Below, piece by piece: positions 49,813 through 61,443 of a stretch of 64,000 nt of DNA. Both the position numbers and the translations under genes were made by a program. Under the pieces are notes generated by a model, which had not been told where the DNA came from, made no database searches, and saw nothing but the letters and a program-made list of their open reading frames with translations. The first letter of the stretch is position 1, and each line of letters begins with the position of its first letter. Source of the DNA: Cryptomeria japonica (Eukaryota; Streptophyta; Pinopsida; Cupressales; Cupressaceae); the NCBI RefSeq assembly GCF_030272615.1, contig NC_081408.1:617270476-617334475 (forward strand), given 5' to 3'.

Positions 49813-50357
49813 GGCTTGTTAATGGGCTTTCTAAGGTGGATCCAGATGAGTCTTTGGGTAAAGGGGATATAAGGGCAGTAATTGTTAGGTAGAAGCTAGA
49901 GATTGGTTGGTTGAAGGTGAACTTTGATGGGGCATCAAAGGGTAATCTAGGGCCTTTAGGGGTTGGTTTTGTTGCTCAAGATTGGAATGGGAATATTTTG
50001 GCTATCGGAGCTAAGAGATTGGTAGAGGGGATGAACAACAAAGTTGAGGTGCAAGATGCATTGTTGGGAGTGAGAATAGCATAGCATCTATCAACTTCAT
50101 GTCTACATTTAGAGGGGGACTCTCAAATAGTTGTGAATGCCCTTATGAAAGGAGAGGAAAATGCATGAAAAATTAATAAATTCATTCAAATAATTAAGAA
50201 GGAATTAGAATCCTTCAAATCCTACAAAATCTCTCATGTATTAAGGGAAGGCAATGATGTGGCCGATGTATATACTTCAATGGCCACATCATTGATTGAA
50301 ATGTGCAAAGATGGTGTGTGGGAGGATTTTCAAGAAGTTGAGCTGGTTGAAGGATGA
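49813..50357 (+). pseudogene. E8 RNase H domain, three stops
   Basis: One frame ends at TGA 50355. It contains KVNFDGASKGN (first catalytic Asp), a Glu in NNKVEVQDALLG, LEGDSQIVVNAL (Asp) and ISHVLREGNDVAD (last Asp), so all four acidic positions survive. Stops at 49890 (TAG), 50082 (TAG) and 50166 (TGA) fall where Trp or Gln is plausible. The family is the RNase H found at the C-terminus of plant LINE ORF2 and in related plant RNase H-like proteins. The duplications and the A tail favour the LINE reading. Confidence 0.85.
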
Positions 50358-51440
50358 CAAGTAAGTTGTCAAATGAATGAGCTTAAATTATCATTTATGA
50401 TGGAAATGACAGGGGGTGAGATGGAGTTTTTTAAGTGCAATGGTGGTAGCCATTATTTTGCATTCTCGTAGTGTAGTTGTGTTGAAGAAGCCTGTGAAAT
50501 TGTGACAGGAGAGTGTCAGAGAGAGTTACAACTAAGTGAGATGGAAACAGATTTCTTGCTTCATTCCTTCAAGCAACAACTTTCCTTTTTTAGCAAGATT
50601 TTACAGAAATGGCTGGGGAGGATTTTCAACTTTTACAATCCCTCCTTCCTGCAAATAATGGAGTTGTTTCTTGGTGAGGACCTTTTGTAGAATGAAATTT
50701 TTCATTACAGGATGAATGGTGATATCATCTCCATAATGGTTGCTTGGGGACTGGTTTTTGGGTTGAGAGAGGGGGTGATTTTGGTGTAAAAAGTAAGTGT
50801 TTTGAACCATTCCTTGTGTGGGTTGACGTCCCTCATGGTGCATGTGATAGTGGGAAAGGAGTTGCAGAGACCATTTGGTGAAGGCATCATGTTGGAGGGT
50901 GTAGAAGTAGTATTTCACCCCTTCTACTTTGGAATGATGGTGTGGAAAGGGAGGTATAGATAGAGGAAGCTTGCCTAGGATGGGGAATCTCTTAAGGATT
51001 TCATTTGGGAAAGAGAAGTGGAGTTGTGGTTGTCGAGGGAAGCCAAAAAGAAGGATGTTGAACATAAACCAAATTTTGGCTATTAAGAATTTTGGTTCAA
51101 TGTCCCAGGAAAGAAGAAGAAAAAAATACAGTCTATTTAGTTTTCTTTTGTAATTGGGCGTGGAGTTAGTTCTATTTTATTTTGTATTCGGTCAATCATG
51201 TTCTATGATGGTGTTAAAAAACCACATTTTGTAGTAGCGGGGTTTTGGTTTGTAGGCAGGCAGTATTAAAATCTGATAGGTGATATAGCAGTTTGGCGGT
51301 AGGTTGGTTTATGGTTATTAGTTTGGTGTTTTCTACATGCATTGAGACATGGACAGGGGTTAATCCTTGGTTTTGCTAATATAGTATGTATGCTTTACTA
51401 TTTAAAATAATAATATAATCCCAAAATCCAATTAAAAAAA
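50358..51440 (+). other. E8 3' untranslated region
   Basis: No gene on the plus strand. A 154-codon open stretch on the minus strand (50601-51065) shows no recognisable domain and lies inside the LINE tail, so it is not called as a gene. Confidence 0.6.
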
Positions 51441-51711
51441 TCAAATGAAAGTTAAAGTAGATGTAAGTTATAATAGAAAAGTATATTTTAAGGCTCACTT
51501 TGACTTGTCCCTAGTGTAATGAATAAAATATAAGTGTATTTTTGTGTAAATCTCAACAAATAAAATGAAAATTGAAAGGTTTTGACTTTACATAGGTTAA
51601 GGTTCTATACTTGTTTAAATTTTATCCATTCACTTACCCTAATCAAAATCATGTGCAAAAAAATAAAATTAGAGCCATTAAGATCAAAATTAATATTTGG
51701 CCCAAGTTAAC

Positions 51712-53304
51712 TGTTGGAAATTTTTGTGTCAACCTTAGCCGTGTGTGGGATAAGGATTTCAATCGGCTAAGGGTTGCTCCCTTATCCCGCAACACATTGG
51801 AATAAGTCATGTGGTCACGCGGGATAAGAGCAACAAGCAACATTGAGGGCTCTCTTTTTGCCCTTGCATCATTTCTGAGCTCCAATTTTATTTTTGAGTT
51901 GACCAAGTCAACTGGTCAATTCACTTAATTTTTACCGGTTAGAGGGCTCTTGGTCGTTAGTAGGCCGGTTTCCCCGACTTCCTCTTATCAGTCGATGGCA
52001 GTTTTCTATCAGAGGCGAGGAGCTTTGCGCTTATCCTACATGCATTCAAAGGCAACAGTCAAATGGCGCGGGATAAGAAACATCAAAGGTGATGAGGTTT
52101 TCCCCTTATCCCGTGGGGTAAAATGAAGCATCGACGAGGCTTGTGAGATAAGAAAATAACAAGAGGCAGGTGTTTTCCCTTATCCTGCGAGGTTAAAAGG
52201 GATGCAAGTGGTACCGTGGGATAAGAAAATTCAAAGGCGGGTGGTCTTTTTGCTTATCCCACGAGGTAAATAAACAACCAAGAAAGTGGCATGGGATAAG
52301 AAATATCAAAGGTGAGGAAGTATCTCCTCCTTATCCCACAGGGAAAAATGGAGACAAAAGTGGTCGCACGGGATAAGCTTGTTGAGGACAAAGGATAGGC
52401 TTGCCCCTTATCTCACGAGGTTAAAACAACGCACAAGTGATGTCGCGGGATAAGAAATAACTAAGGAAATTGTTTCCCCTTATCCTGCAGGGTGAAAAGG
52501 TCAACAAGAAGGGGCTGCAAGATAAAAGAACAAAGAAAAGTGAATGAAGGACTTCCTTATCCTGCGCATTCCGTAGGATAAGGAAATAAAGGAAAACTCA
52601 AGGAGACGCTTATCCCATTAGGTAAAATTGAGGCCATGAGAGACTCGTAGGATAAGAGAAGTGAAGGCCAGACAAGGAAAGCAAGAAAAAGGCTTATCCC
52701 ACGAGGCTCAACAGAGAGTGAAGAAAGGCCACGTGATAAGAAAAGTGAGGTAGGACAAAGAGAATGCTTATCCTGCTAGGTAAAAATAGACACACAAAGA
52801 TGTTGTAGGATAAGAAAACAAGGCAAGATGAAACAAGAAAGGCTTATCCCACAAGGTGGAGTAGAGAGTGAAAAGGACCAACAGGATAAGAAACAAAGCA
52901 GAAACATAGGAATGCTTATCCTACATGGAATGCAGAGTTGTTCAGTAGTCAAACACAATAAGGAAAACGTGGACCCGATGTGCCACGTCGGCTAATTGTG
53001 GTCATTGAATATTCCTAAAGGCCCGATCCAATGGTCACATTTTAATCTTGCATTGGGCCTGTCAAATGCCTACACGGAGAGCTCTTGCGCGTCCATCTTC
53101 GCATGAATATCTCAGACCAACAATCGATTTTCAAACTTGTAGTTGCCATTGAGTTTTGAATGCTCTGCAGGTGGGTGGTTGTTGACCCAATGGTCGAGGA
53201 TGTTTCAAGGTCCCATTCGATGCTCCATTTCAGACCTAATCTTGCTCCAACCACCAAATTTCAATGCCATAACTCCAGAGGTGACCCCTGTAGGCCAATT
53301 TCAT
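51712..53304 (+). mobile_element. E9: second copy of the E3 LTR family, interrupted
   Basis: It starts TGTTGGAAATTTTTGTG and parallels E3 from 17809 on, then the part at 31243-31812. It shares the closing stretch 'aatttcaatgccataactcc'. It is cut at 53304 where E10 begins; the rest is not in the window. No internal region is attached on either side that I can see. Confidence 0.75.
51747..52924. repeat. Array of alternating GGATAAG and CTTATCC motifs
   Basis: More than 25 GGATAAG-like motifs occur within about 1.2 kb, alternating in orientation: GGGATAAG about 51747, CTTATCCC about 51780, and so on to CTTATCC about 52915. Spacing is roughly 30-45 bases and the sequence between them varies. 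The E3 copy has a shorter, E4-split version at 17850-18297 and 31277-31430. GATAAG is the core recognised by plant GATA factors and called the I-box; use here is inference. Confidence 0.85.
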
Positions 53305-54418
53305 ATTGTTGGCATTGTGTTGTCATTGATGTCAACCGGTATAGTATGTTACCGATATCACTGACATTGATGTCAACTAGTGAACAAGAGGCTGTTGGTA
53401 TTAGAGTTTGATGTCAGCCGGAATAGAAGATGGACTGATATGGGAGAAGAGTTGATGTGTTGTCATTGGTGACAACCAGGTGACCATCTTCATGCAGAAG
53501 GAAGAACTGGTGTGTACCGCTATGCTGGAGGTATAAAAAAGTGACCACTCCACTCAGAAAAAGGGTTGTTGATATGGTGGTGCATACAACCAGAATGAAG
53601 AGACTACATAATGGGAATCGATTGTGCTGAAGTGGTGGAATGCTATTTGGATCACATCAACACTGAAGGTGAAGTATGAGAAGGCCACTGGATTGCTAGT
53701 GTAAGGTTAACTAGTAGGACTCCCACTGGATGAAGAAGCTATCACAGGCTAGGTGATAGGTTGATAGAGTGTACTGCCTCTGAGTGCAGGTTGACTTATG
53801 GAAAACCATTAGGACATATGTAAAGCTGGAGATATATCTGCATAATGACAACTTTGTTATGTTTGTACAATATCGGATGCAGAAGGCAGGTGATTGAATA
53901 AACAGACTGGATGATCAAGCGGAAAATGAGAATGCTTCCAAAGTTTGAGATCAGTTAAGCCTCCAGAGAGTGAGATCAGAGATACACACCAGATAAGCAT
54001 GTGAAGACAAGATGTGTTATGAGGATGGTGAAGGAAGATTTGAAGTGAAGGATTTTTCCACTATGGCAAACTAGTTGAGAGATGAGCTGGACAAATGATG
54101 CTATGTCTGCAGCTACACACAAAATAGAGTTACTAGAATAAAGAAGGTGTGTTGTGTTTCCACCGATATAGATCTAATGGAGGATGATGAAATTGAGTCA
54201 TCTAGGTAATTACTCGTAAACAAGGATACTGGTATGTAGGTGAGTGAGTGGAATGCAAAGAAGTGAAAGACCTTCATCAGATGAATTTATACATGCTGAG
54301 TTACTCTTGATGGTTGCTGAGGACAATCTTGGTTGATGCCCAATTGATGTGTTACACCAACAAGATTAAGCTGGTGTTGGTATGAAGGTTTATCGGAAAG
54401 GGTTGTACCAGTATAAGC

Positions 54419-55805
54419 CATTGGCATATGTGTAGAGTATGTTTACATGATGATATTGTATGTTGTCATTGATGTCAATATGATGAAGAGTGAATTAGTA
54501 TGTTGGAATGTGAACCAGTATATGGAATGTTTTGTATCAAGGTTTCATATGGTATTACTACCGGTTGGTATTCTTAGCTTCAGGGTTTCCGGTTGAAGTG
54601 TTCTATGCCTATGTGATTCAACCAATGACATTGTGTGATGAGTTAGAATTGTAATGAAGAACAAATTGTGTTTCCACGTTAGCCTTGTGTGTGTGAAGGA
54701 TCTTGCATGAAGGAAATTGATCCTATCTACCTCAGGAATGTGTGAAGTCTCTATAAACAGTGGAGAACGCATGATGGGTTATCAGCCTCCAAGAAGCGGT
54801 GAAGAACAAACATTGGAGAACGTCTTGAGATCAGTTCAAGACTATTGTAATCAATGCAATATGATTAATGGTTAGGATTGAACCGACTAAATTGCTTAAC
54901 CTAAATGTTTAGGGTTTAGGGTTTATGCTACCGACCTATCTGTTTCCTATAAGGTCGATATTGTTTTTCATGTTGAGGTTGTTGGCAATTGTTGTGTGTG
55001 TATCTAAGTGCAAAGATACGTGATTCTTGCGAGACTAGATAAGAGAATAGATACCTGCAAAGTGTGAGTGCAAAAGGAAGGAACTAAAGAGGATCTGCAT
55101 TGGCATTGAGTGTTGTTACCAGATCATTGTAATACCTGTTGACCTCTAACCACTTCAACAGTTGAAAATCCCTTAACAGGGTAGCTTTAACTGGCTTGTT
55201 GTAAATCCTTTAACAGGGTGACTCAAAATCATTGAGTTCTATAAATCCTCTAACAAGGTAACCTTTAACAGGGTTTAACCCTTAACTGGGTATTTTAGCC
55301 ATCCCTTAACCGGGTGATCCCTAGCAGGATCGGTTCCTAACATAACCTATTGTAAAGTCTTTAACCGGACTAGGCTCCTAACAAAGTGAACTTCAAAAGG
55401 GTTCAAAGAATAGCTTGTGGGTATTCATCCCCACCATGGTTTTTCCTAGTTGGGTTTCCACGTGAAAAATATGTGTGTTATGTGTGATGCTTTGTTATTC
55501 TCTATTAAGCGGTAAAGCATGTTGATCTTGTAAGTCTTTACATTTCTGTTAAAGTATTACTAGTGTATACATATGGGTGAAATGGAAATAAGATGTTAGA
55601 TTGTGTGGAAAGCTGAGTTACCGGTTTATGTCTTTCAATGTGTTTAACTAGTAGTAATCTGGTTTAGACCAGTGTTATTGCTTGCCAGTCAAGTGTAGTA
55701 TTTTAAGTCAAACCGGTTCAAGGAAAAGTGTTTTTGTCAATACTGATTCACCCGCCCCCCCTCTCAGTACCAGTTTGGTACTAACTGTTCATCATTGATT
55801 CATCA
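54419..55805 (+). repeat. E11 left (5') LTR
   Basis: 1387 bases. It contains degenerate repeats of the type CCTTTAACAGGGT, CCTCTAACAAGGT and CCCTTAACCGGGT at about 55160-55390. Confidence 0.9.
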
Positions 55806-55807
55806 AT

Positions 55808-55818
55808 TGGTATCAGAG
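55808..55818 (+). other. E11 primer-binding site
   Basis: TGGTATCAGAG, complementary to the initiator-Met tRNA end, two bases after the LTR. Confidence 0.85.
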
Positions 55819-55876
55819 TATCTTCTAGGTCCTCTATGTTGTAAGCTTAACCGCTTGAGGTAAAGATCCTACTCTA

Positions 55877-58800
55877 ATGATGAAGAGGGAAGGTCCAAAG
55901 TTCAACAAAGACAACATTAAAATATGGAAGGATAGAATGAAGATATACATCAGAAGCATGGGTGCTCAACATTGGAACTATGTTGAGAATGCTTATGTTA
56001 TCGCTACTGGTACTCTCACCGAAGATCAAAAGAGAGAGATTCAAGAGAATGGGAAAGTCATGGAAGCCCTAATCAACAGTTTATCTGACATTGAGTTTAT
56101 TGATGTTCGGGATAAAGAGAATCCCAAATAAGTATAAGATGCTCTTGAGAATATCTATGACGGTGATGAGCATGTGAAACAAGCTAAGGAAGAAAGTCTG
56201 AGGGGAAAGTTTGAAGACATGCAGATGGTTGAAGGAGAGACCATTCAATAATATGGAATAAGAATCAAAACTATTGTTGGAAATATCAAGAGTGCAGGTG
56301 GTAAAATGGAAGATTCCATTATTTTTAGAAATTTTTTGAGATCCTTATTACTGGTCTATGCAATAAGGGTTGCTGCTATTCAGGAGTTGAGGTCTGTAGA
56401 CAAGACAAAGGTATCCTTGGACTCCATCACTGCAAAGTTAACAGCTTATGAGATAAATAATTATGATGGTAGTATTCAGAAGACTGAATCAGCCTTCAGA
56501 GCATCTATTGCACCATCTAGAAAAGGCAAAGAAGCTAGTACCAGTGGTGAACCAAGACAAAGTAGAGAAATGGATGATGAGGAGATTCTGATGGAATTTG
56601 AAGCTCTTCTTGCCAAGAGACTTCCCAAGGGAACAAGTAAATATAGAGGTAAGCTTCCTTTGAAATGCTTTTCTTGTAACTGGATGGGACACATTACTGT
56701 AAAGTGCCCTAATGGTGACAACAAGTATAAATCAGAGAGGTTCAAGAAGTTCAAAGGAGGAAACCAGAGAAACTATTTTGTAGCAGTTGATGAAGGTGTC
56801 ACTGATGAAGAATTAGAAGATGAAGAAAAAGAAGATATTGTGTTTGTAGTGGTCAAGGAAGATGTGTTAGACAAGAAGGCTCTTGTCTCCCGCTTTGATA
56901 ATTCCAATGAGTGGATTATTGACAATGGTTGTTCTCACCATATGACTAGTGATCGGAGTAAGTTTCTATCTCTGGAAGAGTATGATGGTGGTGTGGTTCG
57001 TTTTGGTAATGATGCACCATGTATGGTAAAAGGTAGAGGGTCCATCTCTTTCAATGGAAGAAGCAGTGCTAACAATGTGTATTGGGTAGAAGGTCTCAAG
57101 CACAACCTTTTGAGTGTTGCTCAACTGAATAATAATGGACTCACTCTGGAATTCAGAAATGGAGTGTGCAAAATCAAAGGAAAGAATAGTGAACTGATGG
57201 ATACCGGTATGCAAACCAAAGGTAACCTATTTCAGATAAATGCCAATGTCAGTACATGTTCAATGGCTAAGTTTGAGGATAGCTGGATATGGCACAAGAG
57301 ACTCTGCCATGTAAAATTTGATAATATTGTGAAGGCCAGTAAGATCAAGGAAGTTAGAGGATTGCCTATGCTGAGTAAACCGGAGAATCCTTTGTGCAGA
57401 GAGTGCCAACTGGGGAAAATGTCTTCCTCAACCTTCAAAGGTAAACCTTTCAATGCAGACAATTTACTTGATCTTGTGCATATTGATTTGTGTGGTCCTA
57501 TGAAAACTAGGAGTGTGTAGGGAGATAGGTATTTTGTGATTCTTACTAATAATTGCTCAAGAATGATGTGGGTCACATTCTTGAAGGACAAATCTGAAGC
57601 TTTTGGAAAGTTCAAATCCTTCAAAGCACTTGTAGAAAAAGAAAGCGGTAAGAGGATTAAGTGCTTAAGAACTGATCAAGGAGGAGAATTCACTTCCGGT
57701 GAATTCAACCAATACTATGAAGAGAATGGCATCAAGAGACAACTATCTGCCCCCCAGACTCCATAGCAGAATGGCCTAGCAGAGAGAAACAATCAGAATG
57801 TGGTTGAAGTAGCTAGAACTATGCTGATCCAAGGAAAGGTTGCTCACACCTTTTGGAGAGAAGCGGTGAGCACTGCAGTCTACACAATGAACCGAGTACT
57901 CATCAAAAAGGGTAAGGAAAAAACACCTTATGAGTATTGGATGTTAGGACCACTATGGAAAGCTAATGTATTGAGAGGGGAGGGGTGAATCAGTACTTCA
58001 AAACTTTTCCTCAACAATAACTTTACTGTTAAGCATAAACTAAATAGTGCAGTAACATAATATAGTGCTAAAACAAATAAATAACAATCATACATGATTC
58101 ACTCCATAACACATATATTTTGGTTACACAGAAACTCTTGGTTAGAGAGAAAAACTACGGTGAGGATGACACCCACAACTTCACTATTACAATAATAAAG
58201 GTTGCTCGGTTAGAGCTACATGTTTAGCTATTTCTAATAGCTTACCCTATTAGCAGTATCAAGATCTGTTAGATCTATCTTGCTAAAGGATTTTACAACA
58301 CTTATTCTAAATGTTGCACCTGGTTAGAGGCTTTACAATTTATAGACTTACTTAGAGTCTTTTACCCTGTTAAAGGTTTCTCTTACAACTTCAAAATATT
58401 ACAATAAATCATTACAAATATCTGCAACTTTACATCTGAAATGTTATAGCAGATTCTATGTGCTCAAAATGACATTACCTTGCTTATAGCATACCTCGGT
58501 AATCCATATATTAACTCGGTAAACCCTTATGTTTACTCTGTTCCTTGACTGTTCTCTGAAATCCTTCTCGGTGACCTCTGTGTTTCTCTGTCAACTGTAA
58601 CAGTCATAACACTCTGTGATATCTCATGATTTTCCTTTTTTGTATATTTCTTGCTTCACACACACATGCACATATATACTTTCACATCTCTAATCCTGAA
58701 TTCATGTTGTAAAAATAGATCTCTTATGTCGGTGATCTAGTCCATGCTTCGATCTTACGAACATGATTTCTCGAATGAATAACCATGCAAAATATTTCAT

Positions 58801-61200
58801 TGGTTAGATGACCTCAAAATCATACACAATATTTAAGTGCAATTTCCAATGTGATAACAGTTACTTGTTCCTCGATCTTTGTAACACGTTTCCCATATAT
58901 GTCCAGGTTCAATGAATCTGGTAACACATTTCACTCGATGTGTGTTCACTCGGTATATCATTCTTTCTGCTCGGTAGACATAGAGTGATACTCGGTAGAG
59001 TGTTTGATGTATACTACGCTCTGAGACTACTTTCTTCTATAACCGATTGTACTGTGCTTACTGACTATTCTGTGCTTACTGACAGAAAGATTCAATAGAA
59101 GTAACCGACTAGAATATATAGAATAACTTTGAACATATGACTAATGGCAATCTTAGTAAGTAGTAACATTGGACCAGTAAGACACCAGTGGTAAGCTACT
59201 TTAGAGTGTTTGGTAGTAAATGTTATATCAAGAGGAGTGAACATCAGAGCAAGTTTGATGCTAAATGTGATGAGCGAATATTCCTAGGGTATTCCATAAA
59301 GAGTAAAGCTCTCAAATGTTTCAACAATAGGACTCAGAGAATTGTTGAAAGTATCAATATTAGAGTTGATGAAACCTCTGAGAAATCTGAGGAAACCGAC
59401 AGTGAGCAAGTAGGAGATGAATTGGTATTAACCTTCTGGGAATCGGTTGCAAAATAGCCAAGCACCAGTAATAGTGCTCCTACACTAGTAGATGCTGATG
59501 TTGATAAAGAAGAGGATGAAGAAGAAAAGAAAGAGGAAACAACTAAGATCATTCCTAGGTATGTAAAGCTGAATCATGATCCAAAGTAGATCATAGGAGA
59601 CAAGGATGCAAGAATTCTTACAAGAAGAAAGATCAGAGAAAAATCTTGCATGATCTCTGAATTTGAGCCTAAAACATTCAGAGAGGCACATAAAGATGAA
59701 GACTGGATCAAGGCAATGGAAGAGGAACTTGACCAAATAGAAAAGAATGGTACATGATCTTTGGTACCTAGACCGAAGCATAAAAATGTCATTGGCACCA
59801 AATGGGTTTTCAGAAATAAGATGAATGAAGATGGCTCAGTGGTTAGAAACAAAGCCAGATTGGTGTGTAAAGGATATGCCTAAGAAGAAGCAGAAGACTA
59901 TGGAGAAACATTTTCTCTAGTAGCCAGATTGGAAGGAGTTCATATGCTTCTTGCATATGCAGCATTCAAGGGATCTGAAGTATATCAGTTGGATGTAAAG
60001 TTTGCATTCCTAAATGGAATACTAGAAGAGGAGGTGTATATAGAGAAACCAGATGGGTTTGCCCTATCAGAAGACAATGACATGGTGTGTAGGCTACATA
60101 AGGCCTTGTATGGACTAAAGCAGGCACCTAGAGCATGGTATGAATGCTTGAACTCCCATCTTGTCAAGATTGGATTTGAGAGAACAAGTGAGGATAGTAA
60201 TATCTACCTAAAGTCAGAAGGAGATCAGATTTTGATCTGTGAGGTATTTGTTGATGACATAATCTTTAGAGGAGATGACAAGATGAGTCATGATTTTGCA
60301 GATGAGATGAAAAAGGAGTTTGAGATGTCACTTATAGGGGAGATTAAGTTCTTCATTGGACTGTAGATTCAACAAATGAAAGATGGAATCTTTATCACTT
60401 AGTCCAAATATGTCAAAGAGGTGTTGAAGACCTTTGGCATGGAAGACAACAAACCGGTTGGTACATCGATGGTGACCGGTTGTAAATTATCCAAAGAGGA
60501 TGACTCAAGGTTGGTAAATGAGAAGGAATACTGATCAATGATTGGTAAATTGCACTATGTAGTAGATAGCAGACCAGACATTGCACATGCAGTGGGCATT
60601 GCTGCACAGTTCTAGAAAAGATCAAGAGAATCCCACTTGGTAGCAGTCAAGCGGATTCTGAGATATCTGAAGGGAACTATTGACTATGGATTATGGTATC
60701 CATACAGTAATGATTTCAACCTTAAAGAGTTTACAGATGCTGACTGGGATGGTAATATGGATGACAGAAAGAGCACAACTGGTGGTGCATTCTTTCTTGG
60801 TGGAAGACTAGTCTCATGGATGAGTAAGAAACAGAGCTGTATCTCTTAGTCTACAACAGAAGCAGAGTATGTTGCAGCATTTATGAGCTGCACCCAGAAA
60901 ATTTGGATGAAGCATGTATTAAATGGCTTCAAAGTTCCTATATCTGAATTGGTAAGTATATTTTGTGACAACACAAGTGTGATTAACATCTCTAAGAATC
61001 CAGTTTTACATTCTAGAACCAAGCACTTTGATCTTAAGTATCATTTCTTAAGGGAAAAGGTTCAGAACAAAGAAGTTGTACTGGAACATGTTTCTAGTAA
61101 GGAGTAGTTAGCAAACATATTCACCAAGCCTATACTGAAGGCTACTTTTACCTATTTGAGAGGTGAATTAGGGGTCGTGCCCCTTCAAGAGGTGAACTAA
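55877..61200 (+). pseudogene. E11 copia polyprotein, 15 stops and one insertion
   Basis: The frame is consistent before and after the insert E12, with a net shift across it. Stops: 56129, 56135, 56249, 57518, 57764, 59455, 59587, 59755, 59881, 60364, 60400, 60532, 60613, 60847 and 61105; the natural end is TAA 61198. Domains: gag with zinc knuckle CFSCNWMGHITVKC near 56667; protease WIIDNGCSHHMT near 56912 (Asn where Ser is usual); integrase HKRLCHVKFDN, CRECQLGKM, HIDLCGP, RTDQGGEFTS; RT with FVDD near 60247; RNase H with DADWDGNMDDRKSTTGG. Most stops fall at family Gln or Trp positions, and 60532 at a likely Arg (CGA). The phrase 'KFDAKCDERIFLGYS' supports SIRE/Maximus kinship. Confidence 0.92.
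57953..59176 (-). mobile_element. E12: insertion in E11, reversed SIRE-type LTR-like
   Basis: 1224 bases interrupt pol between the integrase and RT. GGACCA flanks it at 57947-57952 and 59171-59176. The left part reads GAGAGGGGAGGGGTGAATCA, the complement of the 'tgattcacccccctctc' seen near the 3' end of the E11 LTRs. Phrases such as CCCTGTTAAAGG reverse-complement the AACAGGGT repeats. It therefore looks like a related LTR in the opposite orientation. It has no coding frame. Exact termini are uncertain. Confidence 0.65.
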
Positions 61201-61431
61201 AGGTGTGTGCTCCACATCAGTCAGGGCTTGCATTGATATATTTTTCTCAGGGTTAGTGTGTTGAAGGATTCTACTCCTTAGGGGGAGCAGCATAGTAGAA
61301 TGTAGATGTTTATGCCTTCACTTTGGCATTGTTGTCAAAGGGGGAGAAGATGTGAAGCGGAGAAGATATATGTAGTATTGGGGGAGAAGATGTGAAGCTC
61401 AGAGATATCTTCGTATATTGCCATCAATGCC

Positions 61432-61443
61432 AAAGGGGGAGAT
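61432..61443 (+). other. E11 polypurine tract
   Basis: AAAGGGGGAGAT directly precedes the right LTR. Similar GGGGGAGAAGATGTGAAG blocks occur twice upstream, near 61339 and 61380. Confidence 0.85.

Larger units (their letters stand above)
49813..51440 (+). mobile_element. E8: 5'-truncated LINE
   Basis: A 13-base direct repeat TCAAATGAAAGTT flanks it at 49800-49812 and 51441-51453. The 3' end is a short A-rich tail, AATTAAAAAAA. The left end lies within coding sequence, as expected for 5' truncation by target-primed reverse transcription. It encodes the C-terminal RNase H of a plant L1-type element. Confidence 0.88.

Noticed and set aside
50601-51065. 154-codon minus-strand frame
   Set aside because: It lies in the 3' untranslated part of the LINE, shows no domain and is low in complexity. 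Probably chance.
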